DNA from: Pseudomonadota bacterium | GTDB lineage: Bacteria > Pseudomonadota > Alphaproteobacteria > Acetobacterales > Acetobacteraceae | Reading direction: 5' to 3' | Assembly: GCA_021805545.1 (NCBI GenBank) | Contig: JAJZFB010000074.1 | Location: 1 to 38,179 of the forward strand | Length of the DNA stretch: 38,179 nt | Shown: one piece after another, positions 1-9,435 of the stretch | How the letters are laid out: each line of letters starts with the position of its first letter | How positions within the stretch are numbered: the stretch's first letter is position 1 | The notes under the pieces: model-generated | What the model was told of the DNA's origin: nothing | What the model saw: the letters and a program-made list of their open reading frames with translations, nothing else | The model's database searches: none | Position numbers and translations under genes: made by a program

Positions 1-752
1 CCGGCCAGCCCTTCATGTATCCGCGCAACGACCTCTCCTACGCGGAAAACTTCCTCTATATGTTCCACGCGGTGCCGCCGCAGGAATACAAGCCCAACCC
101 CATCCTCACCGCCGCCATGGACCGCATCCTCATCCTGCACGCGGACCACGAACAGAACGCTTCCACCTCCACCGTGCGCCTGGCTGGCTCCACCGATGCC
201 AACCCGTTTGCCTGCATCGCCGCCGGCATTGCCTCGCTCTGGGGCCCGGCGCATGGCGGCGCCAACGAGGCCGTGCTGAAAATGCTGGCTGAAATCGGCT
301 CCGTGGAGAACATTCCCGCCTTCATCGCGCAGGTGAAGGACAAGAACTCCAACGTGAAGCTGATGGGCTTTGGCCATCGCGTGTACAAAAACTACGACCC
401 GCGCGCGAAAATCATGCAGAAAACCTGCTACGAGGTGCTCGGCGAGCTGGGCATCAAGGACGAGCCAATGCTCGACCTGGCCATGGAGCTGGAGAAAATC
501 GCCCTTAACGACGAATATTTCGTCAGCCGCAAGCTCTACCCGAATGTCGATTTCTATTCGGGCATCATCCTGAAGGCGATGGGTTTCCCCACCAAAATGT
601 TCACGCCCATCTTCGCGCTGGCCCGTACCGTTGGCTGGATCAGCCAATGGAAGGAAATGATCGAAGACCCCTCCAACCGCATCAACCGGCCGCGCCAAAT
701 CTACACCGGCGCGCCGCAGCGCGACTACGTACCCGCCGACCAGCGGGGCTGA
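1..752 (+). CDS. gltA: Citrate synthase, C-terminal part (gene cut by window edge)
   Basis: Condenses oxaloacetate and acetyl-CoA to citrate in the cytosol, the entry step of the TCA cycle. About 250 C-terminal residues are present; the frame is open from base 3, so the start lies outside the window. The three catalytic regions of hexameric bacterial citrate synthases are visible: the His in [10 protein letters not shown], the His in [14 protein letters not shown], and the Asp in NVDFYSGI. The C-terminus ([12 protein letters not shown]) is typical of alphaproteobacterial GltA. The gene ends with TGA at 750-752 and is followed by two hairpins before the next gene, so it is probably the last gene of its transcript. 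Identification is secure. Confidence 0.97.
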   Translation, partial: GQPFMYPRNDLSYAENFLYMFHAVPPQEYKPNPILTAAMDRILILHADHEQNASTSTVRLAGSTDANPFACIAAGIASLWGPAHGGANEAVLKMLAEIGSVENIPAFIAQVKDKNSNVKLMGFGHRVYKNYDPRAKIMQKTCYEVLGELGIKDEPMLDLAMELEKIALNDEYFVSRKLYPNVDFYSGIILKAMGFPTKMFTPIFALARTVGWISQWKEMIEDPSNRINRPRQIYTGAPQRDYVPADQRG

Positions 753-772
753 TGCTCATCCGCCAGAAGGCT

Positions 773-813
773 CAAGGGGCATCGCCCCTTGGGCTGGCAT
801 CGGGGCTTACCCC
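773..813. repeat. GC-rich short hairpins after gltA
   Basis: CAAGGGGC at 773-780 pairs with GCCCCTTG at 784-791 around a 3-base loop. A second weak GGGG/CCCC hairpin lies at 802-813. The pair resembles the small GC-rich hairpin repeats scattered between genes in many Acetobacteraceae genomes. No T-tract follows, so a simple intrinsic terminator is unlikely. Whether it is a genome-wide repeat cannot be told from one copy. Confidence 0.4.
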
Positions 814-827
814 CTTGCATGTCTTTA

Positions 828-876
828 GGTTTGAAAACAGCCTGAATCCCGCAAGCCTTCCGGCTGTTTTCAAACC
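828..876 (+). terminator. Long perfect hairpin between gltA and the channel gene
   Basis: Bases 828-842 and 862-876 are exact reverse complements (15 bp, arm GGTTTGAAAACAGCC) around a 19-base loop. It ends 21 bases before the next start codon. It could end gltA transcription or stabilise its 3' end, but there is no downstream T-run, so the terminator role is inferred from position only. Confidence 0.4.
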
Positions 877-897
877 CAAACCCGCCATCCCCGCCGC

Positions 898-1911
898 ATG
901 ACTCCATGGCGCGACAGCCCGTGGCGTAACCTGGTTGCGGGGCTGCTCTATATCGTGGCCGTCATCGCGCTGGCCACGCTCGCTTATACAGAGCTTGGCT
1001 GGCGTCTGGGCGATGCGTTTTATTTCGTAATATACACAATTTTCACGGTGGGCTATGACGAGCTGCACCCCATCACCACGCCCGCCCTCCGTTTCGTTAC
1101 AATATCAACCATCATGCTCGGCTGCACGGGTGTCATCTATCTCACCGGCGCGCTGGTGCAGTTTCTTACCTACGCGCAGCTGCAACAGCTTTTTGGAAAC
1201 AAGCGGATGAAGAACAAAATCGCCACGCTTTCTGGCCATGTTATCGTCTGCGGCTATGGCCGCATCGGGCATATGCTGGCCGATGAGCTGAAAACCAGTG
1301 GCGCGGCCTTTGTGATCCTCGACCGCGAGGAGGCAAAACTTGCCGATGCCGCGGCGCGCGGGCACCTAACCTGGGCGGGCGACGCCACAGATGAAACCGT
1401 GCTGGAGGAGGTTGGCATAAAACGGGCCCGTGCCCTGGCCTGCGTGGTGCCGAATGATGCGGTGAACGTGTTCATCACCCTCTCCGCCCGCAACCTGAAC
1501 AGAGAAATCGAGATCATCGCCCGCGGCGAGGCGGCAAGCACAAAAAGCAAGCTGCTGCGCGCGGGCGCGAATGCCGTGGTGGAACCCACCCATATCGGCG
1601 CCGAGCGCATCGCCCAGCTCATTTTGTTTCCACAAAGCGCCAAACTCACCGAATCCGGGCACATGCGGGCGCTGGCGGCCGGGCTGCACGGGCTGGGGCT
1701 GGAGCTGGAAGTAACGGCGGCAGGCGCTGGTATTGCCGGTAAATCCGTGGCGCAAATCGAGGATGAGGCCGATGGCACCATCTTCGTGGTGGCCATTAAC
1801 CGCAAGAATGGCGAGACATTGACGCGCCCCAGCCCCGCCGTGCTGGTGGAGGCCGGCGATGGGGTTGTAACCATAACCCGCGCCGGACGGAGCAAAAAAC
1901 AGAAAAGCTGA
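898..1911 (+). CDS. Two-TM potassium channel with RCK (TrkA-N/TrkA-C) domain
   Basis: Inner-membrane ion channel with a cytosolic ligand-gating RCK module, 337 aa. Order: TM1 about residues 11-31, pore helix about 38-49, filter T50-V-G-Y-D54-E55, TM2 about 65-90, then a Rossmann RCK-N domain from about 112 with nucleotide-binding GYGRIG (119-124), and a TrkA-C-like region near 265-330. The canonical filter is TVGYGD; here the second glycine is Asp. That may alter selectivity or be a subfamily feature. The start is the only ATG before TM1. It lies between gltA and an arsR gene and shares no obvious operon partner. Family is confident; the ion carried is inferred. Confidence 0.88.
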   Translation: MTPWRDSPWRNLVAGLLYIVAVIALATLAYTELGWRLGDAFYFVIYTIFTVGYDELHPITTPALRFVTISTIMLGCTGVIYLTGALVQFLTYAQLQQLFGNKRMKNKIATLSGHVIVCGYGRIGHMLADELKTSGAAFVILDREEAKLADAAARGHLTWAGDATDETVLEEVGIKRARALACVVPNDAVNVFITLSARNLNREIEIIARGEAASTKSKLLRAGANAVVEPTHIGAERIAQLILFPQSAKLTESGHMRALAAGLHGLGLELEVTAAGAGIAGKSVAQIEDEADGTIFVVAINRKNGETLTRPSPAVLVEAGDGVVTITRAGRSKKQKS

Positions 1912-1919
1912 CCCTTTAC

Positions 1920-1957
1920 ATCGTCAAACTCCGAACCATATATCGCTATATGACGAT
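1920..1957 (+). promoter_or_regulatory. Nested inverted repeats over the arsR start: likely autoregulatory operator
   Basis: An outer inverted repeat ATCGTCA (1920-1926) / TGACGAT (1951-1957) encloses an inner perfect one, CATATA (1937-1942) TCGC TATATG (1947-1952). The inner site, an AT-rich dyad typical of ArsR-family operators, includes the ATG of the downstream ArsR gene (1950-1952). Autorepression is the natural reading; binding is inferred. Confidence 0.5.
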
Positions 1958-2276
1958 ACAAGACAGCCACGCCCAGCTTGACGACGAAGCCTTCAAGGCC
2001 CTCGCCAACCCTGTGCGGCGCAAAATTCTACTCGCGCTGAAGGCACCGGAACAAAACTTTCCAGGCCAGGAGCACCCTTACGAATGGGGTGTCTGCGCGG
2101 GAAAAATTGAGGCTGGCTGCGACTTGTCTCAATCCACTGTCTCGGCGCACTTGGCCGTGCTGCACCAGGCCGGCCTGCTCATCGCCAAAAAATGCGGCCA
2201 ATGGGTTTTCTACAAACGCGATGAAGCGGCAATCGCCGCGCTTCTCGGCCGCCTCACCTCCGAACTTTCTTCCTGA
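1950..2276 (+). CDS. ArsR-family winged-helix transcriptional regulator
   Basis: Small DNA-binding repressor, 108 aa. It shows the ArsR/SmtB fold: helix segment FKALANPVRRKILLAL (about 15-30), recognition helix around DLSQSTVSAHLAVLHQAGLL (about 59-78), and a beta-wing with GQWVFYKRD. There is no classical CxC metal-binding ELCVCDL box, although cysteines occur near residues 50 and 57, so thiol or electrophile sensing is possible. It precedes an Old Yellow Enzyme gene by 10 bases, suggesting it controls that enzyme. No Shine-Dalgarno sequence is visible and the ATG sits inside an inverted repeat, so the message may be leaderless. No other ATG exists in the reading frame upstream of the domain. 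Confidence 0.88.
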   Translation: MTIQDSHAQLDDEAFKALANPVRRKILLALKAPEQNFPGQEHPYEWGVCAGKIEAGCDLSQSTVSAHLAVLHQAGLLIAKKCGQWVFYKRDEAAIAALLGRLTSELSS

Positions 2277-2286
2277 AGGACAAACC

Positions 2287-3345
2287 ATGCCCAGCCTGTT
2301 CGACCCGCTGAAACTCGGCGACCTCACCCTCCCCAACCGCATCATCATGGCCCCGCTCACCCGTTCGCGCGCCGGGGCCGGGCGCATCCCCAATGCGCTC
2401 ATGGCCGAATATTACGCGCAACGGGCAGAAGCCGGGCTTATCATCTCCGAGGCCACCTCCGTCACCCCCATGGGTGTTGGCTATGCCGATACACCCGGCC
2501 TGTGGTCCGCCGAGCAGGTGGAAGGCTGGAAGATTGTAACCCAGGCCGTGCATCATGCCGGCGGGCGCATTTTCGCCCAGCTCTGGCATGTGGGCCGCAT
2601 TTCCGCGCCCATGTTCCTAAATGGCGAGCTGCCCGTGGCGCCCAGCGCCATCAGGCCCGCCGGGCATGTTTCCCTGGTACGCCCCATGCAGGAATACGTC
2701 ACCCCGCGCGCGCTGGACACAAAAGAAATCCCCGGCATCATCGAATGCTACCGCAAGGCGGCGATGAACGCCCAGATGGCCGGGTTCGACGGCGTGGAGA
2801 TTCACGGCGCCAATGGTTACCTGCTCGACCAGTTCCTGCAGGATTCCACCAACCACCGCGAAGACGAATATGGCGGCGCCATAGAGAACCGCGCCCGGCT
2901 GCTGCTGGAAGCAACCGATGCCGCCGCCTCCGTCTGGGGGGCGGAGCTGGTGGGTGTGCACCTCGCCCCGCGTGGCGATTCGCACGACATGGGCGATAGC
3001 GCCAAGCTCGCCACGTTCTCCTACGTGGCGCGCGAGCTGGATGAGCGCGGCATCGCCTTCCTGTGTGTACGCGAGCATGAGGGGCAGGATGCCATTGGCC
3101 CCAAGCTGCGCGGCCTGTTTGGCGGCGCCTATATCGTGAACGAGGGCTACACCGCCGAAACCGCCCAGGCCACGCTCGCCTCCGGCACGGCGGACGCTGT
3201 GGCCTTCGGCAAGCCCTTCATCGCCAACCCGGATCTCGTGTCCCGCATCCGCGCCAAGGCGGCCTGGAACGAACCCAATCCCGCCACATTCTATGCGCCT
3301 GGGCCGCACGGCTACACGGATTATCCCGTGCTGGAAACCGCCTGA
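2287..3345 (+). CDS. nemA: Old Yellow Enzyme family alkene reductase (NemA-like)
   Basis: FMN-dependent cytosolic NAD(P)H oxidoreductase that reduces activated C=C bonds (enones, maleimides) and often nitro compounds. Length is 352 aa, normal for the family. N-terminal LFDPLKLGDLTLPNRIIMAP and FAQLWHVGRISAP (97-108) are OYE hallmarks. Substrate-binding H173 and N176 and the tyrosine Y178 occur in EIHGANGYLLDQF, followed by NHREDEYGG. The ATG at 2287 is chosen because AAGGA lies just upstream at 2276-2280 and the domain begins at once; the frame is open further upstream but that part overlaps arsR. It sits directly behind arsR, probably as an electrophile-induced pair. The nemA symbol is by similarity. 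Confidence 0.93.
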   Translation: MPSLFDPLKLGDLTLPNRIIMAPLTRSRAGAGRIPNALMAEYYAQRAEAGLIISEATSVTPMGVGYADTPGLWSAEQVEGWKIVTQAVHHAGGRIFAQLWHVGRISAPMFLNGELPVAPSAIRPAGHVSLVRPMQEYVTPRALDTKEIPGIIECYRKAAMNAQMAGFDGVEIHGANGYLLDQFLQDSTNHREDEYGGAIENRARLLLEATDAAASVWGAELVGVHLAPRGDSHDMGDSAKLATFSYVARELDERGIAFLCVREHEGQDAIGPKLRGLFGGAYIVNEGYTAETAQATLASGTADAVAFGKPFIANPDLVSRIRAKAAWNEPNPATFYAPGPHGYTDYPVLETA

Positions 3346-3350
3346 CCATG

Positions 3351-3412
3351 AGAGCCGGATGATTTCAGGCCGGATCACGTTGTGATCCGGTCTGAAATCT
3401 GAATCCGGCTCT
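3351..3412. repeat. 62-bp nested palindrome downstream of the OYE gene
   Basis: AGAGCCGGAT (3351-3360) pairs exactly with 3403-3412. Inside it, 3361-3378 pairs with 3382-3399 with one mismatch that would be a G-U pair in RNA, around a 3-base loop. The result is a roughly 28-bp arm. It starts a few bases after the OYE stop. It could act as a terminator or mRNA-end structure, or be an interspersed palindromic element. Confidence 0.6.
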
Positions 3413-3431
3413 AAATCAATGAGGTAGAGCA

Positions 3432-3513
3432 CGATTCAGACTTCCGAATCGCGCGCTTTGCAAGCGCGTCTCAAGTCATCGCGCTCTGGCTGGGGCCGCG
3501 CTTGCGGCCCCAG
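3432..3513. repeat. Three further short hairpins upstream of purC
   Basis: CGATTC (3432-3437) pairs with GAATCG (3446-3451). CGCGCTT (3452-3458) pairs with AAGCGCG (3462-3468). CTGGGGCCGC (3490-3499) pairs with GCGGCCCCAG (3504-3513) around GCTT. With the large palindrome before them they fill most of the 269-base gap. The remaining bases up to 3614 hold only a weak ribosome binding site (AAAGG near 3601) for purC. Confidence 0.5.
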
Positions 3514-3614
3514 CCCCCGCATGGCGGAGGCAGCGTTGAGCCTGGGGCCATTTCAATATATGCGCATGGTTGGTATAGACCGGCTCCACCGCATTTACCC
3601 AAAGGTACACGACC

Positions 3615-4379
3615 ATGGCCCGGCGCCGCCAATTATACGAAGGCAAAGCAAAAATCCTGTTCGAAGGCCCCGAGCCAGGCACGCTCGTGCAATATTTCAA
3701 GGATGACGCCACGGCGTTCAACGCCCAGAAAAAGGGCACCATCACCGGCAAGGGCGTGCTGAACAACCGCATCAGCGAATTCCTGATGACGAAGCTCGCC
3801 GAGATCAACGTCCCCACGCATTTCATCCGCCGCCTGAACATGCGTGAGCAGCTCATCAAAGAAGTCGAGATCATCCCCATCGAGGTCGTGGTCCGCAACA
3901 TCGCCGCCGGCTCCATGAGCCAGCGCCTCGGCATCCCCGAGGGCACGCGCCTGCCGCGCTCGATTGTTGAGTATTACTACAAGAACGACGCGCTGAACGA
4001 CCCGATGGTGGCGGAAGAGCACATCACCGCCTTTGGCTGGGCCACCCCGCCGGATATGGACGACATCGTTCACCTCACCCTGCGCATCAACGATTTTCTC
4101 ACCGGGCTGTTCCTGGGCGTCGGCATCACGCTGGTCGATTTCAAGCTGGAATTCGGCCGGCTGTACGAGAACGAGGACATGCGCATCGTGCTGGCGGACG
4201 AAATCAGCCCTGATAATTGCCGCCTGTGGGACAGCAAGACCAACGAGAAAATGGACAAGGACCGCTTCCGCCGCGACCTCGGCAAAATCGAGGAAGCGTA
4301 CCAGGAAGTGGCGCGGCGCTTAGGCATTCTGCCCGAGGCCGGATCACGCGACCTGCAAGGCCCGGAGACGATGCAATGA
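3615..4379 (+). CDS. purC: SAICAR synthetase (phosphoribosylaminoimidazole-succinocarboxamide synthase)
   Basis: Catalyses ATP-dependent joining of CAIR and aspartate in de novo purine synthesis. Length is 254 aa, normal for bacterial PurC. Signature stretches are [14 protein letters not shown] at the N-terminus, NNRISEFLM, the conserved [14 protein letters not shown] (about 90-103), [10 protein letters not shown] (about 172-181) and [13 protein letters not shown] (about 194-206). The stop overlaps the purS start (ATGA at 4376-4379), so translation is probably coupled. It is the first gene of an apparent purC-purS-kch-purQ-purL string. Confidence 0.98.
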   Translation: MARRRQLYEGKAKILFEGPEPGTLVQYFKDDATAFNAQKKGTITGKGVLNNRISEFLMTKLAEINVPTHFIRRLNMREQLIKEVEIIPIEVVVRNIAAGSMSQRLGIPEGTRLPRSIVEYYYKNDALNDPMVAEEHITAFGWATPPDMDDIVHLTLRINDFLTGLFLGVGITLVDFKLEFGRLYENEDMRIVLADEISPDNCRLWDSKTNEKMDKDRFRRDLGKIEEAYQEVARRLGILPEAGSRDLQGPETMQ

Positions 4380-4618
4380 AGGCCGTTGTAACGGTAATGC
4401 TGAAAAATGGCGTGCTCGACCCGCAGGGAAAGGCCATTGGCCAGGCGCTGCACGGGCTGGGCTTTGGCCAGGTGGGCGAGGTGCGCGCGGGCAAGGTGAT
4501 AGAGCTGGAGCTGGCCGAAACCGACCCCGCCGCCGCCAAAACCGCCGCCGAGGACATGGCCCGCAAGCTGCTCGCCAACACGGTTATCGAGAGCTTCAAG
4601 GTCGAAATCGCGGCCTAG
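4376..4618 (+). CDS. purS: FGAM synthase subunit PurS
   Basis: Small subunit (80 aa) of the three-part formylglycinamidine ribonucleotide synthase. It bridges PurQ and PurL and helps transfer ammonia. It begins [20 protein letters not shown], the typical PurS N-terminus, and contains [14 protein letters not shown] and a C-terminal [14 protein letters not shown] helix. The start codon overlaps the purC stop by four bases. Its presence agrees with the short, glutaminase-free PurL and separate PurQ further on. Confidence 0.96.
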   Translation: MKAVVTVMLKNGVLDPQGKAIGQALHGLGFGQVGEVRAGKVIELELAETDPAAAKTAAEDMARKLLANTVIESFKVEIAA

Positions 4619-4645
4619 GCCCGTGGCAAGGCGCAGAGCGTCGCG

Positions 4646-5881
4646 GTGAGGCGCTGGCTCAGCTTTATCAGGCCGCTGGAACCCTGGTTCTGGCGCGCCT
4701 ACCGCCGGGCCAGGCTGGATATATGGTTCCCGCAACTGCCCCTGGCGCTTGCCGTGGGCGTCGCTGGCGCCATTTCGCTGCTGCCGAGTATCCGCGCCTA
4801 TCTGCACGAATATTTTCACCTGCAGCTCAACGGCCTGTTCAACGCGCTGCACCCTATCAGCACGGGCGTGCCGGCGCTTATCCTCAAAGGCGTGCCCACT
4901 GCCGCCATTGGCATATTAGAGCTGTTCACGGCCATCGGGCTGCTGCTGCGCTCGCGCATGGGGTGGATTTCGGCGCTGCTTTTCTCCGGCGCGCAATTGG
5001 CCATCATGCTGTTTTACCGCCACCTGCCCTGGCATTCCAGCGCGGTTATCTACGTGGCGGTACTGTTCGCCGTTATTGCCCTCTCGGGCCGTGCCTTTCA
5101 GCGCTCGTCTCTGGCCGCGGGCACATTATTCGCCGTGGCGGCCAGCATCTTGCTCCTGGTTTATGGCGTGCTTGGCTCTTTCATTCTCGGCCAGGGTTTT
5201 TCGCCACCCATCGTCAACTTACCGCAAGCGGCTTATTTCACCGTCGTTACCATGTCCACGGTTGGCTATGGCGACATTACGCCCAAAAGCAACGATGCGC
5301 GGCTCTTCGTCATATCGCTCATCGTCGTGGGCATCACCGTGTTCGTTACCTCGCTCACCGCCGTGGTGGGGCCGCTTGTGCAAGGCCGGCTCAGCCGCAT
5401 CATCGAACCGCAGAGAAAACGCATGAAACGGGTCAATCATTACATCGTCACCGGGCACGGGCCTCTGGCCTACAACACGGTGCGCGAGCTGCTGCACCGC
5501 AACCAATCCGTCATCGTCATCAGCGACGATGAAACCCGGCATTTTGGCGAGGCCGAGATTGTAAAAGGCGACCCCACCGAGCTGGACGTGCTGCGCCGCG
5601 CCGGGGCCGAGGCCGCCCATGCCGTACTGGCGCTATCCGAAGACGACGCGGAAAACGCTTTCGTCATCCTCGCGTTGCGCGAGCTTATCACCGACGCCAA
5701 AAAAGTGGCCGCGGTAAGCAGCCGTAAAAATTTAGAGCGCGTGCGGCGCGTGCAGCCAGACATGGTGCTGGCCCCCAACGTCTTCGGCGGCGAGCTGCTG
5801 GCCATGGCGCTGACCGATGAAAAAATCGACGGCGCCGAGCTGATGGAGCGGTTTCTGGACGTGAAGCCGCAGCATAGCTGA
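4646..5881 (+). CDS. kch: Kch-type voltage-gated-like potassium channel with RCK domain
   Basis: Six-TM potassium channel, 411 aa, close in length and layout to E. coli Kch (417 aa). Several hydrophobic segments span about residues 30-145, then TM5 about 157-181, a pore loop with canonical T205-V-G-Y-G-D210, TM6 about 219-243 and a cytosolic RCK-N domain from about 264 (HYIVTGHGPLAYN). Matching Kch blocks include AAYFTVVTMSTVGYGDITP-like pore sequence, LALSEDDAENAFV and a C-terminal PNVFGGELLA. The start is GTG at 4646 with little ribosome binding site. It lies 27 bases after purS and 88 before purQ, inside the purine gene string, an unusual place for a channel. Confidence 0.93.
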   Translation: MRRWLSFIRPLEPWFWRAYRRARLDIWFPQLPLALAVGVAGAISLLPSIRAYLHEYFHLQLNGLFNALHPISTGVPALILKGVPTAAIGILELFTAIGLLLRSRMGWISALLFSGAQLAIMLFYRHLPWHSSAVIYVAVLFAVIALSGRAFQRSSLAAGTLFAVAASILLLVYGVLGSFILGQGFSPPIVNLPQAAYFTVVTMSTVGYGDITPKSNDARLFVISLIVVGITVFVTSLTAVVGPLVQGRLSRIIEPQRKRMKRVNHYIVTGHGPLAYNTVRELLHRNQSVIVISDDETRHFGEAEIVKGDPTELDVLRRAGAEAAHAVLALSEDDAENAFVILALRELITDAKKVAAVSSRKNLERVRRVQPDMVLAPNVFGGELLAMALTDEKIDGAELMERFLDVKPQHS

Positions 5882-5969
5882 ACCAGCTTTTTGCATTCGT
5901 TACACCTGCACCCCTGCCCTGCCGGCGCCCCATATTGCCGCCGGATGAGAGTTCCGGCAGAAGCGGCCC

Positions 5970-6632
5970 ATGAAAGCCGCCATCCTGCTGTTTCCCGGCA
6001 TCAATCGCGAGCGCGACATGGTGCTGGCCGTCCGCCAGAGCTTCGGCCAGGAGCCGGCCGTTATCTGGCACAAGGAAACCGAATTGCCCGCGGGGACCGA
6101 TCTGGTGATCCTGCCCGGCGGCTTCTCCTTCGGCGACTACCTGCGCTGCGGCGCCATGGCGGCGCAAAGCCCCATTATGCGCGCGGTAAAGGCCCATGCG
6201 GCACGCGGCGGCTATGTGCTGGGCGTGTGCAACGGGTTCCAGATTCTCACCGAGGCCGGAATCCTCCCCGGCGCCCTGCTGCGCAACGCCTCGCTGCGGT
6301 TTTTATCCATGGACACCATGCTGCGTGTGGCGCGGGCCGATACGGTGTTTACCAGCCATTGGCAGAAAGGCGCCGAATTCCGCGCGCCGATGGCCCATGG
6401 CGACGGCAATTACACTGCCGATGAGGAAACGCTGAACCGGCTGGAGGGCGAGAATCTCGTCGCCTTCCGCTATGCGGATTTCAACCGCAACGGCTCCGCC
6501 CGCGCCATTGCCGGCATTTTCAGCCCCAATCTGCGCGTGCTGGGGCTTATGCCGCACCCCGAGAACCTCGTGGACCCGCTGATGGGCGGGACCGACGGCA
6601 AACCACTTTTCGACGCATTAGCCGCCGCATGA
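5970..6632 (+). CDS. purQ: FGAM synthase glutaminase subunit PurQ
   Basis: Class I glutamine amidotransferase, 220 aa, supplying ammonia to PurL. The oxyanion loop lies at [14 protein letters not shown] (about 46-59). The nucleophile C87 is in [11 protein letters not shown] and the catalytic His/Glu pair in the C-terminal LMPHPENL. N-terminal [17 protein letters not shown] is standard. It is followed 27 bases later by purL and is part of the purine operon with purC and purS upstream of kch. Confidence 0.98.
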   Translation: MKAAILLFPGINRERDMVLAVRQSFGQEPAVIWHKETELPAGTDLVILPGGFSFGDYLRCGAMAAQSPIMRAVKAHAARGGYVLGVCNGFQILTEAGILPGALLRNASLRFLSMDTMLRVARADTVFTSHWQKGAEFRAPMAHGDGNYTADEETLNRLEGENLVAFRYADFNRNGSARAIAGIFSPNLRVLGLMPHPENLVDPLMGGTDGKPLFDALAAA

Positions 6633-6659
6633 CCGCCAGCGGCGCGGAGCGCGCATAAA

Positions 6660-8825
<2,166 letters not shown>

Positions 8826-8840
8826 AGAGGATCTGACGAT

Positions 8841-9074
8841 ATGGCTATGCCGGCGGGAGAGATTGAGACTCTGATCAAGGCCGCCTTCCCTGATGCGAAG
8901 ATCGAGATTGAAGACCTGGCGGGCGATAACGACCATTTTGCCGCCAACATCGTCTCGGAAGCCTTTCGCGGCCTATCCCGCGTTCGTCAGCACCAAATGG
9001 TATATGCCGCGCTACAGGGCCGTATGGGCAATGAGCTGCATGCGCTTGCGTTGCAAACCTCAGCCCCCGAATAA
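8841..9074 (+). CDS. BolA-family protein
   Basis: Small (77 aa) partner of monothiol glutaredoxins in iron-sulfur trafficking or iron sensing. It shows the BolA fold: helix IETLIKAAFPDAKIEIEDL, a loop with GDNDHFAANIVSEAF, and the conserved helix RVRQHQMVYAALQGRMG containing the invariant His (about residue 51). The next gene encodes a CGFS glutaredoxin, the usual partner, 15 bases downstream. The short form without a long N-terminus resembles IbaG/BolA2 types. Co-location with purL is common in alphaproteobacteria. Confidence 0.93.
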   Translation: MAMPAGEIETLIKAAFPDAKIEIEDLAGDNDHFAANIVSEAFRGLSRVRQHQMVYAALQGRMGNELHALALQTSAPE

Positions 9075-9089
9075 GGATTTTTAAGACTC

Positions 9090-9425
9090 ATGGATAACCC
9101 AGCTTTCGTTGAAATTCAGAAGCATATAGATGGTTCTGACGTTATGCTCTTCATGAAGGGCACGCCGCTTTTTCCGCAATGCGGTTTCTCCGCGCGGGTG
9201 GTGCAAATCCTCAAACATGCCGGGGCGCCGTTCGCGTCGGTAAATGTGCTGGAAGACCCGGAAATCCGCGAGGGGATCAAGCAATTCTCCAACTGGCCGA
9301 CCATTCCGCAGCTTTATGTGAAGGGCGAGTTCATCGGCGGGTGCGACATCGTCACCGAAATGTACCAGAGCGGCGAGCTGACCGCCCTGCTCACTGAAAA
9401 AGGCGTGATCCAGAACGCCGCATAA
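9090..9425 (+). CDS. grxD: Monothiol glutaredoxin (CGFS type, Grx4 family)
   Basis: Carrier of [2Fe-2S] clusters, 111 aa. The active-site C31-G-F-S34 occurs in FPQCGFSARV, preceded by FMKGTPLFP with the conserved Lys for glutathione binding. WPTIPQLYVKGEFIGGCDIV carries the cis-Pro and the GG-C-D motif that close the glutathione site. It forms a BolA-Grx pair with the preceding gene. The stop TAA at 9423-9425 is followed after 10 bases by the proposed start of a glycosyltransferase. Confidence 0.97.
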   Translation: MDNPAFVEIQKHIDGSDVMLFMKGTPLFPQCGFSARVVQILKHAGAPFASVNVLEDPEIREGIKQFSNWPTIPQLYVKGEFIGGCDIVTEMYQSGELTALLTEKGVIQNAA

Positions 9426-9435
9426 GGGGCCAGCT

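Noticed and set aside
2089-3345. Longer start for the Old Yellow Enzyme
   Set aside because: The extension would overlap arsR and has no family resemblance; ATG 2287 has a good ribosome site.
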